Both the position numbers and the translations under genes were made by a program. This document shows positions 32,670 through 42,090 of a stretch of DNA of 64,000 bases, one piece after another. Position 1 is the first letter of the stretch, and the number at the start of each line of letters is the position of its first letter. A model generated the notes under the pieces. That model worked only from the letters and a program-made list of their open reading frames with translations, did not search any database and was not told the DNA's origin. Source of the stretch: Chryseobacterium sp. JAH (GTDB taxonomy: Bacteria; Bacteroidota; Bacteroidia; Flavobacteriales; Weeksellaceae); assembly GCF_001507335.1 (NCBI RefSeq), contig NZ_LMAH01000002.1, positions 186,001 through 250,000 of the forward strand. Direction: 5' to 3'.

Positions 32670-34877
32670 ATGAGTTCTGTTTTTGCTATAGTTGTCATAT
32701 TGATTGTGATTCTGATATTGGTTTATCATAAATTGAGTAAGCGAATTGATATGCTGGAAAAGCAGATCTCTGATTTGTCCCAAAAAGCAATTTCTCATGC
32801 TGACCACGCAACAGACAAAGAAAGTATTACGATACCTATTATTTCACACAGTGCGAAAATTCAGGTTCAGAATTCCAATTTAACGACAAACGAACTACAG
32901 GAAACTGAACCTAAAAAAGACTGGCTCGCTCCGGTTTTTGATTTTCTGAAACAAAATGCTCTCACTATCATCGGGATTTTCACTCTGGTTTTGGGAATTG
33001 GATATTTTGTAAAATATGCCATCGACAAAAACTGGATTGGAGAAACGTCAAGAGCCGCAATCGGATTCATCGTTGGTATCGCCATTATAGCAGTAGGACA
33101 TTTCCTGAGAAAAAACTACACGGTTTTTTCATCAATCATTACTGGCGGCGGTGTTGCTGTACTGTATTTTACGACCACAATTGCTTTTCGTGAGTATCAT
33201 ATCTTTTCGCAAAGTACCGGCTTTTTGATGACCTGTTTAATCACCATCTCATCTATTGCTCTCTCCTATTATTATAAAAGTGAAATTTTAATCCTTTTTT
33301 CTCTATTTGGCGGATTTTTAGCACCATTAATGATCAGTACCGGACAAAGCAATTATCTTTTCCTGTTCAGTTATTTATCTGTTTTAAATGCAGGAATGCT
33401 CATCATAGCTTATCTCAAGCAGTGGAAAAGTATTGGCTGGATTTCATTTATTTTCACTGCAATATATCTGTTCTTCTGGACTATGGAGAAAGCAGAAATC
33501 ACTGCCGTTCTCTTTTATATCATTACCTATCTTATTTTCTATGCATTTGCACTGCAGCATTATTTCAAAAAAAATACTGTAGAACAGCTTGATATCTTAA
33601 TGCTTATTTTAATTAATTTTTCAAGCGTGGCTGGTTTAGTTTTTATCGTCAACGAATTACAACTGCTGCCTGTATCGGTTTTCCCAGTTATTTTCGCGCT
33701 CATCAATGCAGTTGCTTGGTATAAAGAATATCAGAAGAAAAATTTCGGAATCAACTATTCAGTTTTTGCAAGTATCACAATCAGTCTCATCACTCTTGCT
33801 TTTGCACTTGAATTAAAAACCCATCTCATCACCAGTATTTGGGCTATAGAGGCGAGCCTTCTTCTTTATATCTGGAAAAAAACCAATCATAAGATTTTTA
33901 AAATTTTCTTTTATATTTTGTTTCCGATGGTCATATTATCTCAGATGATGACCTGGGCAAGGTATTTTGATGCAGTAACACTGCATATTGTCTTTAATCC
34001 GGTTTTCATCACAAGTTTAGTTGTGATTGGCAGCTGTTTTATGAATCTACATTTTCTGAAAAAAGATTCTGAAGAAGAAAAATACAACCTTGAATTTTAT
34101 GAAAATATATTTAAAATACTATGTATTTCAGTAATCTATTTTTCTTTCTTATTTGAAATCATTTATCATATTTCTGATCAGAGTTGGGTTTTTATGTTGA
34201 CCATTGGTTTCTTGTTTACCCAATTCTATTTATTTGTATTAATTCTTTTCAACAAAGAAATCAGCATCAGCAAAGATTTTCAAACGTGGATGATTTATCT
34301 ATTTCTGCTGTTGCTTTTTATTCATATCTTAACTTCACAAGTAGCCACTGAAACTATCAGCACAAAAATCAATTCGGCTTTTTTCTTTGTTCACCTGCTG
34401 TATGTTCCTCTTTTCATTTATTTAATTATAAAAATATTTCCTAAATCGGAGTTTATTAAAGTGCACATCTCATATTGGGCGATTTCTCTGATTATTATCT
34501 TGGCTGTTAGTTTTGAATTCTATCGATCGTACTTATTATTATATGCTGACAATCGGGATCAGATTTATCAGCTTCAAAAACATTTTAACATGTTATATCT
34601 ACCCATAATTTGGGCAATTTTGTCTTGCATTTTTATTTATTTTGGTTTAAAAAAACAACTTCCGGAATTCAATAAAATTGGTTTTACTCTGCTCGGAATT
34701 ATGATTTTTAAATTGTATGCTTTCGATGTCTGGCAAATGGATAACGTATCTAGAATCATTGCTTTTATCATTTTAGGAATTATCTTGCTCTTGAGTTCAT
34801 TTATGTTCCAAAGATTGAAAAATTTAATTAAAAATCTGGTCGATAAAAGGGAAGAATTTTCAGACAAAAATTTTTAG
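32670..34877 (+). CDS. DUF2339 polytopic membrane protein
   Basis: 735 aa. One N-terminal membrane anchor (about 3-20), a coiled coil LSKRIDMLEKQISDLSQK, a charged linker, then about 20 hydrophobic segments from residue 93 to the end (KDWLAPVFDFLKQNALTIIG, GFIVGIAIIAVGHFLRKNY). DUF2339 proteins of this size are inner-membrane proteins of unknown function. The order thioesterase-DUF2339 with a 67-bp gap suggests possible cotranscription. No catalytic motif is visible. Family call is firm. Confidence 0.85.
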   Translation: MSSVFAIVVILIVILILVYHKLSKRIDMLEKQISDLSQKAISHADHATDKESITIPIISHSAKIQVQNSNLTTNELQETEPKKDWLAPVFDFLKQNALTIIGIFTLVLGIGYFVKYAIDKNWIGETSRAAIGFIVGIAIIAVGHFLRKNYTVFSSIITGGGVAVLYFTTTIAFREYHIFSQSTGFLMTCLITISSIALSYYYKSEILILFSLFGGFLAPLMISTGQSNYLFLFSYLSVLNAGMLIIAYLKQWKSIGWISFIFTAIYLFFWTMEKAEITAVLFYIITYLIFYAFALQHYFKKNTVEQLDILMLILINFSSVAGLVFIVNELQLLPVSVFPVIFALINAVAWYKEYQKKNFGINYSVFASITISLITLAFALELKTHLITSIWAIEASLLLYIWKKTNHKIFKIFFYILFPMVILSQMMTWARYFDAVTLHIVFNPVFITSLVVIGSCFMNLHFLKKDSEEEKYNLEFYENIFKILCISVIYFSFLFEIIYHISDQSWVFMLTIGFLFTQFYLFVLILFNKEISISKDFQTWMIYLFLLLLFIHILTSQVATETISTKINSAFFFVHLLYVPLFIYLIIKIFPKSEFIKVHISYWAISLIIILAVSFEFYRSYLLLYADNRDQIYQLQKHFNMLYLPIIWAILSCIFIYFGLKKQLPEFNKIGFTLLGIMIFKLYAFDVWQMDNVSRIIAFIILGIILLLSSFMFQRLKNLIKNLVDKREEFSDKNF

Positions 34878-34991
34878 AAGCACCATTAAATTCTATTATT
34901 TGCAATTATTTTTAAATTATATTGATTTTTTATTGATTATTTGTAAAAAATAAGTATATTTATCACGTTTTTAATACTTATATTTTTGACT

Positions 34992-35429
34992 ATGAAAAAA
35001 ATTCTCTACTCTCTATTAATCTTCGCATCGGCAACATTATTTGCTCAAAAAAATCCAAACGTGAAATTTGCAATCTGTAATGACGCTGTGGGTACTGTAG
35101 CAATGTTTGATGCGAGAAAAGAATTTGTTCAAAGCGTAAATGTTTTTAAAGCTAAAGCAAATCTTCCACAAAATCTGAAAAAATTTGATTACTTAGCTGA
35201 TAACGGATTGGCTGAAGTAAAATTCAAAAAAGATTTCGGAACATTAGACTTTATGACTCTGGGAGAGTTCAACATTCAAAATGGACTTCCACAAAACGCT
35301 TCTGTTTTCATCGAAGGATATGAGTTTAAAAATCCTGAGACTAAAATTTTCGCTGATATGATTACTGACACTAAAGTTGAAACTGTAGACGGTAAAAAAG
35401 CTTTGGTGATCAAAACCATGAAAAAATAA
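34992..35429 (+). CDS. Exported hypothetical protein
   Basis: 145 aa from ATG 34992; an in-frame TTG at 34986 adds two residues only and is disfavoured. Signal peptide MKKILYSLLIFASATLFAQ. The mature part (KNPNVKFAICNDAVGTVAMFDARKEFVQ...GLAEVKFKKDFGTLDFMTLG) is a beta-rich sequence with one Cys, conserved-looking but not recognised. Likely periplasmic. Ends at a terminator shared with the convergent rarA. Function unknown. Confidence 0.7.
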   Translation: MKKILYSLLIFASATLFAQKNPNVKFAICNDAVGTVAMFDARKEFVQSVNVFKAKANLPQNLKKFDYLADNGLAEVKFKKDFGTLDFMTLGEFNIQNGLPQNASVFIEGYEFKNPETKIFADMITDTKVETVDGKKALVIKTMKK

Positions 35430-35449
35430 TCATATACCTTTACAATATC

Positions 35450-35486
35450 AAAACGGATACTCAACATTGAATATCCGTTTTTTATT
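35450..35486. terminator. Bidirectional terminator between convergent genes
   Basis: AAAACGGATA (35450-35459) pairs with TATCCGTTTT (35472-35481), followed by a T-run; rarA ends just beyond it. Confidence 0.75.
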
Positions 35487-35487
35487 T

Positions 35488-36765
35488 TTAATATTTACTA
35501 TCCCATTTTTTCTTCAGTTCATCACGAATTTTCTTTTCTGTGGCATTATTTCCAGGCTCATAAAATTTCACATCTGTTATTTCTTCCGGTAAAAAATCCT
35601 GGTCTACGAAATTCCCCTCATAAGAATGCGCATATTTATATTCTTTACCATAATCCAAATCTTTCATTAATTTGGTAGGAGCGTTTCTTAAATGTAAAGG
35701 TACAGGCAGATTCCCGGTCTTTTTCACAAAAGCTAGAGCATCATTAATTGCCATATATGCAGAATTACTTTTAGGAGAAACTGCAAGATAAATTGCCGTC
35801 TCACTTAATAAAATTCTGGCCTCAGGATTTCCGATTACATTAATTGCCTGAAAGCAGCTGTTTGCAATCACTAAAGCATTTGGATTTGCCAAACCAATAT
35901 CTTCTGACGCCAAAATAAGCATTCTTCTAGCGATAAATTTAATATCTTCTCCGCCTGCAATCATTCTTGCAAGCCAATAAACCGCTCCATTAGGATCACT
36001 TCCCCGCATTGATTTTATAAAGGCTGAGATGATATCATAGTGCTGCTCTCCATTTTTATCATATAACGCCATGGTTTCCTGAAGAACTTCCATCACGTTA
36101 TCATTTGAAATTTCTTTTGTGTTTGAGTTGATAAACTGGCTCAGAACCAGCTCAACAGAATTAATCAGTTTTCTACCGTCACCTCCTGAATACTGGATAA
36201 ATGCATGTTTTTCTTTAATCGTGAAATCAGTTTTTTCATCTTTATTAAATCTTTCACGCGCAATATCAATCAGTTCTTCCAGTTTTTCATGGGTCAACGC
36301 TTTCAAAACATAAACCTGGCTTCTCGAAAGTAAAGCCGAAACAACTTCAAAACTCGGATTTTCCGTCGTTGCACCGATTAAAACAATCCAGCCTTTTTCA
36401 ACAGCGTGAAGTAATGAATCCTGTTGTGACTTATTAAATCTGTGGATTTCATCAATAAAAAGAATCGGAGATTTCCCTGAAAAAAGATTCTGTTTTTTTG
36501 CTTCTTCAATTACATCACGTACATCTTTCACACCTGATGAAACGGCAGAAAGTTTAAAAAACTTACGTCCTGATTTTTCTGAAATGATTTCTGCTAATGT
36601 AGTTTTTCCTGTTCCGGGCGGCCCCCAAAGTATGAGAGAATTCAGAGTATCATTCTCCAGCATTTTCCGTATCGTTCCCTTTTCTCCGGTAAGATGTTCC
36701 TGCCCCAAAACTTCATCCAGATTTTTAGGTCGCATTCTTTCGGCTAAAGGTGTATTTTGACTCAA
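35488..36765 (-). CDS. rarA: Replication-associated recombination protein A (MgsA/RarA)
   Basis: 425 aa clamp-loader-like AAA+ ATPase. N-terminal LAERMRPKNLDEVLGQEHL is the typical start. Walker A GPPGTGKT (48-55), Walker B LFIDEIHRF (DEIH at 105-108), the sensor-1 LIGATTENPSFEV and the C-terminal tetramer domain HYDIISAFIKSMRGSDPNGAVYWLARMI. RarA acts at stalled replication forks with SSB and RecA. Monocistronic on the minus strand. A 195-bp AT-rich region separates it from yidD. Confidence 0.95.
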   Translation of the reverse strand: MSQNTPLAERMRPKNLDEVLGQEHLTGEKGTIRKMLENDTLNSLILWGPPGTGKTTLAEIISEKSGRKFFKLSAVSSGVKDVRDVIEEAKKQNLFSGKSPILFIDEIHRFNKSQQDSLLHAVEKGWIVLIGATTENPSFEVVSALLSRSQVYVLKALTHEKLEELIDIARERFNKDEKTDFTIKEKHAFIQYSGGDGRKLINSVELVLSQFINSNTKEISNDNVMEVLQETMALYDKNGEQHYDIISAFIKSMRGSDPNGAVYWLARMIAGGEDIKFIARRMLILASEDIGLANPNALVIANSCFQAINVIGNPEARILLSETAIYLAVSPKSNSAYMAINDALAFVKKTGNLPVPLHLRNAPTKLMKDLDYGKEYKYAHSYEGNFVDQDFLPEEITDVKFYEPGNNATEKKIRDELKKKWDSKY

Positions 36766-36945
36766 AATTGTATGATTTGATTTAAATTTAGTTTTCTTCT
36801 GATAAACAACAGAGCAGGTGTATTATTAGTTCTTGTACTAAATGAAATAATTAAAATCATTTACCACTTCGAATAATACAGTGAAGTACCACTTTAAGAC
36901 TCTGAAACTTCTAACAAATTTAAACTAATTTTCAATTTTTTACCC

Positions 36946-36953
36946 TATTTTTG
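36946..36953 (+). promoter_or_regulatory. -7 box (TATTTTTG) upstream of yidD
   Basis: Exact TAnnTTTG match ending 7 bp before the TTG start of yidD. No -33 TTG at 17-23 bp. If real, the transcript would start near the first codon. Confidence 0.35.
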
Positions 36954-36960
36954 CATTGTT

Positions 36961-37203
36961 TTGAAACTTACATTCAATAAAATCATAACATCACCTTTGG
37001 TAATTTTAATTAGATTTTACCAGTGGTTTATCTCGCCTTTACTTCCAAAAAACTGTCGATTTGAGCCTACCTGTTCACATTATATGGTAGAATCTCTCCA
37101 GGTTCACGGTATTTTCAAAGGATTTTGGTTTGGTATAAAAAGAATTGCAAAGTGTCATCCATGGGGAGGAAGCGGTTACGATCCTGTACCACCAAAAAAA
37201 TAA
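36961..37203 (+). CDS. yidD: Membrane protein insertion efficiency factor YidD
   Basis: 80 aa, the usual length. TTG start at 36961 gives [31 protein letters not shown], the conserved beginning of flavobacterial YidD, then the invariant [39 protein letters not shown]. It is a peripheral inner-membrane protein that assists YidC. The lgt gene follows 31 bp downstream, forming an envelope-biogenesis pair. The family call is certain; the start codon is the only uncertain point. Confidence 0.93.
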   Translation: MKLTFNKIITSPLVILIRFYQWFISPLLPKNCRFEPTCSHYMVESLQVHGIFKGFWFGIKRIAKCHPWGGSGYDPVPPKK

Positions 37204-37234
37204 ATTACATTCACACGAACTATAAAAAATAGAA

Positions 37235-38503
37235 ATGAGCAATATTTTTTTCAGAATTTACCTTTTCATTTTCGCAATAACTACACAATGTTTTTTTGCA
37301 CAAAACGTACAGGACAGTTTATCAAATGCAACTTTAAAAATAAATTCGACAGAAATTCCTGTAAAAATATATACCAACTCTGAAGTGGGAAACCTGAGTA
37401 ATTTTGCTGATCTCAAGACCAACACTAATACTTTGGTGATCCTAAATAAATCTAACTTAGAAACTTCGCATTTCGAATACAGCTTAATTGTATTAAGTAA
37501 ACTAAAAAATGGAAGCTATCAGTTTTTTGATAAGGATTTTAAATTACTTACAAACTTCAATATTACCAGAGAAAATATTGAAACTGTAAAATACGCTGTA
37601 AAAGCTACAAGCCCGATAAGAACTACCGATAAAGTGGAACTAGAAACTCCTTTTAAAATCTGGGATCCTTCAACAGGAATTCATTTGGGACCGGTTACTT
37701 TACATTATTACAGTTTAATGTTCATTTTCGCTTTTGGAATCGGATATTTTCTGATGATAAAAATGTACTCTATCGATGGTGTTGATACAAAATATGTGGA
37801 ACCATTTTTCACATGGACATTGATAGGAACTATTTTAGGAGCCAGATTAGGGCATGTTATTTTTTACCAGCCTGAATTATTCAAAGAAGATTTTTGGAGT
37901 GTATTTTTACCGATCAGCACCAAAAACGGAATAAAATTCACAGGATTCGCAGGATTGGCAAGTCACGGAGCGACACTGGCAGTCATTGCGACAACACTTT
38001 ATTATTCTTATAAAATCGTAAAAAAGAATCCACTTTGGGTTTTTGACCGATTGGGAATTGTGGTGGCTATTGGTGGAGCATTTGTAAGAATGGGTAACTT
38101 TTTCAATTCTGAAATTATCGGCAAACCGGTTGATCCAACTTCCCCTTTTGCATTACTTTTCCCTCAACAAAGTAGCGAATACGGTGTTACAGTACCTCGT
38201 TACCCTACTCAATTGTTTGAAGCTGCAGGTTATGTAACATTATTTGTAATTCTATGGGTTTTATATAGAAAAACGGACAAAAAATATCAGCAGGGATGGC
38301 TATTCGGATTGTTCTTCTTCCTTCTTTGGGCAATCAGATTCTTTGTAGAATTCCTTAAAATGCCTCAAGGTAAAGAAGTTATCTCTTTTGCAGGATTGAA
38401 TACGGGACAAATTTTATCAATACCTTTTATGATCGCTGGATTGGTCATTATGTTCTATTCTAAAAATAACAGAATCTCTCCCGAAGCAGAAAAAACTGTT
38501 TAA
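37235..38503 (+). CDS. lgt: Prolipoprotein diacylglyceryl transferase with an exported N-terminal extension
   Basis: 422 aa, against about 270-290 aa for typical Lgt. Residues 150-415 are the Lgt core: HLGPVTLHYYSLMFIFAFGIGYF, LASHGATLAVIATT (the HG motif) and the signature RMGNFFNSEIIGKPVD (about 285-300), with seven membrane segments. In front sits a cleavable-looking signal (MSNIFFRIYLFIFAITTQCFF) and about 120 residues of unknown beta-rich sequence (ATLKINSTEIPVKIYTNSEV, HFEYSLIVLSKLKNG). Lgt adds diacylglycerol to lipobox cysteines. The fusion seems genuine: one frame, no break, preceded by yidD. An ATG nearer the core is not evident in frame with good context. Confidence 0.9.
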   Translation: MSNIFFRIYLFIFAITTQCFFAQNVQDSLSNATLKINSTEIPVKIYTNSEVGNLSNFADLKTNTNTLVILNKSNLETSHFEYSLIVLSKLKNGSYQFFDKDFKLLTNFNITRENIETVKYAVKATSPIRTTDKVELETPFKIWDPSTGIHLGPVTLHYYSLMFIFAFGIGYFLMIKMYSIDGVDTKYVEPFFTWTLIGTILGARLGHVIFYQPELFKEDFWSVFLPISTKNGIKFTGFAGLASHGATLAVIATTLYYSYKIVKKNPLWVFDRLGIVVAIGGAFVRMGNFFNSEIIGKPVDPTSPFALLFPQQSSEYGVTVPRYPTQLFEAAGYVTLFVILWVLYRKTDKKYQQGWLFGLFFFLLWAIRFFVEFLKMPQGKEVISFAGLNTGQILSIPFMIAGLVIMFYSKNNRISPEAEKTV

Positions 38504-38521
38504 GAAAGATGTATATATCTT

Positions 38522-38552
38522 TAAAAAGTCACAACTCTGTTGTGACTTTTTT
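38522..38552. terminator. Bidirectional terminator overlapping the nnrD 3' end
   Basis: AAAAAGTCACAAC (38523-38535) and GTTGTGACTTTTT (38539-38551), perfect 13-bp stem, 3-nt loop. The minus-strand stop codon of the nnr gene (38531-38529) and its last codons are inside the stem. Confidence 0.8.
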
Positions 38553-40046
38553 GTTGAGATAAAGAAAAACATTTCCCAGCTCGCCGATTACATGAGTAGG
38601 AAGCATTGCTTCTTTTGAGAATTTTTCAGCAGCCAAATCAGCAGCTTTTCCGTGCAACCAGACTCCCAAAATGCAGGAGTTTTCCGGAGAATATTTTTGT
38701 GCTAAAAGTGAGGTAATGATTCCAGTAAGGATATCACCACTTCCTCCTTTTGCAAGACCAGAGTTGCCTGTGATGTTATAAAAAACCTTTCCATCGGGAT
38801 TAATAATCTGTGTATGATGATCTTTCAAAACAATAAAGATTTGCAATTCGTTTGCTTTAGTTCTCGCCAACTCTAATCTCTGGAAAGAATCTTGTGTTGC
38901 ACCGAAAAGTCTTTCAAACTCCTTTGGATGTGGTGTGATAACAGAGTTTTTGGGAATTAAATTGAGATTCTCCTGATTTTTAGAAATAATATTCAATGCA
39001 TCTGCATCTAAAAGCACAGGATTTTCAGCGCGTTTCAAAAACTCTAAAATAGCTATCTCTGTTAAAGAGTCTGTACCCAAACCCGGCCCTATTCCATACA
39101 CCGTCTCTTTCTGAATTTCAATTTTTTCAATGAATTTTTCTCCCCCTGAAATAAACATGGCTTCAGGACAGCTGGTTTGGAGGATTTCATATCCACATTT
39201 TGGTGCAATCGTAAAGGTGAGCCCCACTCCGGTTTTTAAGGCTGATTTTGTTGCTAAAACTGCTGCACCTACTTTACCATAAGTTCCTGCAACGATAATG
39301 GCTTTACCATAAGTTCCTTTATGCGCAAAATCATTTCTTGGTTTGAAAATTTCCTTTATAAACTCATCATCAATTACAAAATAATCAGTCTCAGTTTCGT
39401 TAATATATTGTTTGCTTAAGTTTATATCTAAAATGACAATCTTTCCTGCAAATTTTCCGGTTTCAGGATGAAGAAAGCTTCGTTTCCAAAATTGAAAACT
39501 TAATGTATAATCTGTTTGAAAAACAGTTTGCATTTCTTCCGAAATCTTATCTGAAAAAAGTCCGGAAGGAACATCAACAGAGATTTTAATCTGACTTAAT
39601 TGATTAAGCTTGTCAATTAATTTCGCATAAACTCCATCTAATTTTCGTGATAATCCTGTTCCGAAAAGTGCATCTACTATAATCGTTTGATGATCAAATC
39701 GAACAGAATCAATAGCTTTAAAATCATGAATCAAAATTCCGGAAATTTCTTTTAATCTTTTATAATTAATTTGAGCGTCATTAGAAAATTTCTCGTTTGA
39801 CAAATCAATGAAAACATCCACATCAAAACCTTTGAGATACAGCATTCTTGCAATAGCAAATCCGTCTCCGCCATTATTTCCGTTCCCACAAAAGATTGCA
39901 AATTTAGAATGGTTTTTACAATGCAGAAAAATCCATTCTGCACATTGAGAAGCCGCTCTTTCCATTAATAAAATTGAAGAGATTGGCTCATTTGCAATAG
40001 TAAATTTGTCCGCTGTTCTTATTTCTTCTGCTGCAAAAATTTTCAT
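38529..40046 (-). CDS. nnr: Bifunctional NAD(P)H-hydrate epimerase/ADP-dependent dehydratase
   Basis: 505 aa. N-terminal YjeF_N domain (about 1-215): EEIRTADKFTIANEPISSILLMERAAS, FCGNGNNGGDGFAIARML, VDALFGTGLSRKL. C-terminal carbohydrate-kinase-like domain (about 225-500): GKAIIVAGTYGKVGAAVLAT, YGIGPGLGT, PVLLDADALN, VITPHPKEFERLFG and the catalytic NSGLAKGGSGDILTGIITSLL. It repairs damaged NAD(P)H hydrates. The last codons lie in the terminator. Convergent with lgt. Identification is firm. Confidence 0.95.
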   Translation of the reverse strand: MKIFAAEEIRTADKFTIANEPISSILLMERAASQCAEWIFLHCKNHSKFAIFCGNGNNGGDGFAIARMLYLKGFDVDVFIDLSNEKFSNDAQINYKRLKEISGILIHDFKAIDSVRFDHQTIIVDALFGTGLSRKLDGVYAKLIDKLNQLSQIKISVDVPSGLFSDKISEEMQTVFQTDYTLSFQFWKRSFLHPETGKFAGKIVILDINLSKQYINETETDYFVIDDEFIKEIFKPRNDFAHKGTYGKAIIVAGTYGKVGAAVLATKSALKTGVGLTFTIAPKCGYEILQTSCPEAMFISGGEKFIEKIEIQKETVYGIGPGLGTDSLTEIAILEFLKRAENPVLLDADALNIISKNQENLNLIPKNSVITPHPKEFERLFGATQDSFQRLELARTKANELQIFIVLKDHHTQIINPDGKVFYNITGNSGLAKGGSGDILTGIITSLLAQKYSPENSCILGVWLHGKAADLAAEKFSKEAMLPTHVIGELGNVFLYLNKKVTTEL

Positions 40047-40147
40047 TGAACATTGTTTTACATAAATTTAATCATTAAAATTTAAAAATATTGGGTTTGT
40101 CAACTTAAAAATCTGATAAATTTAACAAGATTACTATTTTAAAATTA

Positions 40148-40155
40148 TAATTTTG
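40148..40155 (+). promoter_or_regulatory. -7 box (TAATTTTG) upstream of mscL
   Basis: Exact TAnnTTTG, 25 bp before the mscL ATG. No TTG at the expected -33 distance. Confidence 0.4.
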
Positions 40156-40180
40156 GTTAAACATTAAAAAAATATAAATT

Positions 40181-40570
40181 ATGGGATTTATTAAAGATTT
40201 TAAAGATTTTGCTTTTAAAGGCAATGTTGTTGATCTTGCAGTCGGTGTAATTATTGGTGCTGCATTCAGTGCAATTGTAAAATCATTTGTGGATGATATT
40301 ATCACTCCTTTATTACTGAACCCTGCATTGGAAAAGGCAAACGTAAAAAACATTGCAGAACTTTCCTGGAGTGGAGTAAAATATGGAAATTTCTTATCAT
40401 CAGTCATTAGTTTCTTAATTGTCGCGTTTGTCTTATTTTTATTAATTAAAGGAATTGCAAGCTTAAGCAAAAAAGAAGATACGGTTGTAGAGGCTCCGGC
40501 AGGACCTACTGAAGATCAAAAACTATTAATGGAAATCAGAGACTTGTTGAAAAGTAAAAACAACATTTAA
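40181..40570 (+). CDS. mscL: Large-conductance mechanosensitive channel MscL
   Basis: 129 aa, family length. MGFIKDFKDFAFKGNVVDLAVGVIIGAAFSAIV is the amphipathic N-helix plus TM1 (about 15-45) with the conserved KGNVVDLAVGVIIG, TM2 is about 68-92 (FLSSVISFLIVAFVLFLLIKG) and the C-terminal helical bundle ends EDQKLLMEIRDLLKS. Pentameric inner-membrane channel that releases osmolytes upon hypo-osmotic shock. Monocistronic. Confidence 0.97.
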   Translation: MGFIKDFKDFAFKGNVVDLAVGVIIGAAFSAIVKSFVDDIITPLLLNPALEKANVKNIAELSWSGVKYGNFLSSVISFLIVAFVLFLLIKGIASLSKKEDTVVEAPAGPTEDQKLLMEIRDLLKSKNNI

Positions 40571-40611
40571 AAATAAACTCGCCGCAAATTGATTTACGGC
40601 GAGTTTATTTT
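40570..40611. terminator. Bidirectional terminator, mscL and hydroxyacid dehydrogenase
   Basis: AAAATAAACTCGCCG pairs with CGGCGAGTTTATTTT, perfect 15-bp stem, 12-nt loop, between convergent genes. Its first base is the last base of the mscL stop codon. Confidence 0.85.
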
Positions 40612-40625
40612 ATAAAGAATTATTC

Positions 40626-41585
40626 TTAATGAATCTGTAGAATACTTGAAATTTGTTCAGCTAAAGAAAGACCGATTCTGTCCTGAGCTTCTAACGTTGA
40701 TGCACCAGTGTGAGGTGTCAAAGAAATTTTAGAATGATTTAAAATCTGTTTTGACGGTGTCGGTTCGTTGATGAAAACATCAAGACCAGCAAATTTTACT
40801 TTTCCAGCATCTAGGGCATCAATCAGAGCAGCTTCGTCAATCACACCACCTCTTGAGCAGTTTACGATGGCTACTCCGTCTTTCATGATTTCAAACTCAT
40901 TTTTGCCAATCATAAAACCTTCTTTCTGAGCTGGAACGTGAAGCGTGATAAAATCCGAATGTTTCAACACCTCCTGCAATGGTTCAGTTTCAATATCAAC
41001 ATTAATGAACTGATTATTATAGAATGTTACTTTAATGCTCGCTTTACCAATCATATTATCAGCAGCAATCACACGCATACCAAGACCTAGAGCAATTTTC
41101 GCTACTTCCTGGCCAATTCTTCCCATCCCAACGATTCCGATGGTTTTCCCTTTCAATTCAATTCCAGCAGCATACGCTTTTTTAAGTGAAGCAAATTCTG
41201 TATCCCCTACAAGAGGCATTTTTCTATTTGAATCCTGCAAAAATCTTGCGCCTGAGAACAAATGGGCAAAAACCAATTCAGCAACAGATTCTGAAGAAGC
41301 TGATGGTGTATTGATTACATGAATACCTTTTCCTCTTGCATACTCTACGTCAATATTATCCATTCCTACTCCACCTCTACCAATGATTTCGATCGATGGG
41401 CAACTGTCAATCAATTCTTTTCTCACCTGCGTTGCACTTCTCACCAAAATCGTACGGATTTTATGTTCATTAATATAATCAATCAAAAACTCCTGTGGAA
41501 CTTTCGTAGTGATTACTTCAAAACCTTTCTCCGTCAATGCATCAATCCCAGACTGATCTAGGCCATCGTTTGCTAAAACTTTCAT
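40626..41585 (-). CDS. serA: D-2-hydroxyacid dehydrogenase, probable phosphoglycerate dehydrogenase
   Basis: 319 aa. NAD-binding GIVGMGRIGQEVAKIALGLG (around 148), substrate Arg in NCSRGGVIDE, Glu in VFINEPTP and the catalytic His in LTPHTGASTLEAQ. The short form has no ACT domain. The pattern GGVGMDNIDVEYARGKGIHVINTPSASSESVAELV is typical of 3-phosphoglycerate dehydrogenase (serine synthesis). It is followed on the same strand by a HAD-type gene 84 bp upstream in the transcript. No serC or serB is adjacent. Family is firm, substrate probable. Confidence 0.88.
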   Translation of the reverse strand: MKVLANDGLDQSGIDALTEKGFEVITTKVPQEFLIDYINEHKIRTILVRSATQVRKELIDSCPSIEIIGRGGVGMDNIDVEYARGKGIHVINTPSASSESVAELVFAHLFSGARFLQDSNRKMPLVGDTEFASLKKAYAAGIELKGKTIGIVGMGRIGQEVAKIALGLGMRVIAADNMIGKASIKVTFYNNQFINVDIETEPLQEVLKHSDFITLHVPAQKEGFMIGKNEFEIMKDGVAIVNCSRGGVIDEAALIDALDAGKVKFAGLDVFINEPTPSKQILNHSKISLTPHTGASTLEAQDRIGLSLAEQISSILQIH

Positions 41586-41669
41586 AATACTATTTATATA
41601 TTAAAAATGAAAGATTTAAAAATTAAAATACAATCCTGTAAATTCAATTTTTAAATCTTCTATTAGATG

Positions 41670-42071
41670 TTAATCTTTAAAAACTTCAATGGTCACTTGT
41701 TTCTCTATCAAATCAGTGAATTTCCCTTTGTATCTTGTAGCTCGCACTAAGTGATTGTCGATCCAGTGGTAATTTCCTCCTCTTGGTTTTCCGCATAAAA
41801 CACTGTGATATTTAAAACCGTGTTTGTCTAACCAATCAATGGTAATCTGTTTAAGGTTTTCTGTTCTAGAAGTAAAAAAACAGATTTGGTGACCTTCATC
41901 GTACCATTTGTTTACCGTAGCCAAAGCATCCGGATAAGGCAGACAAGTTACCATTCTCTCAGGCTCTTCATTGGGAACGTCATCCGTGACAGTTCCGTCA
42001 ATATCAATTAAATAATTTTTAACTCCGTCTTTCAGAATCGGACTAATATGCTCAATATAATCTAGCTCCAT
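41670..42071 (-). CDS. HAD-superfamily hydrolase-like protein
   Basis: 133 aa. Motif I LIDIDGTVTDD (Asp23 and Asp25) and motif II region ICFFTSRTENLKQITIDWL (Thr/Ser) are the HAD core, with GGNYHWIDNHLVRATRY in place of the standard motif III/IV aspartates. Such small HAD proteins are often annotated as phosphoheptose isomerase in Bacteroidota, which looks like a naming error. Probable phosphatase of a small phospho-compound. Upstream of the serA-like gene, so they may be cotranscribed. Substrate unknown. Confidence 0.75.
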   Translation of the reverse strand: MELDYIEHISPILKDGVKNYLIDIDGTVTDDVPNEEPERMVTCLPYPDALATVNKWYDEGHQICFFTSRTENLKQITIDWLDKHGFKYHSVLCGKPRGGNYHWIDNHLVRATRYKGKFTDLIEKQVTIEVFKD

Positions 42072-42090
42072 CGTTGAAATTTTTAAAGCG

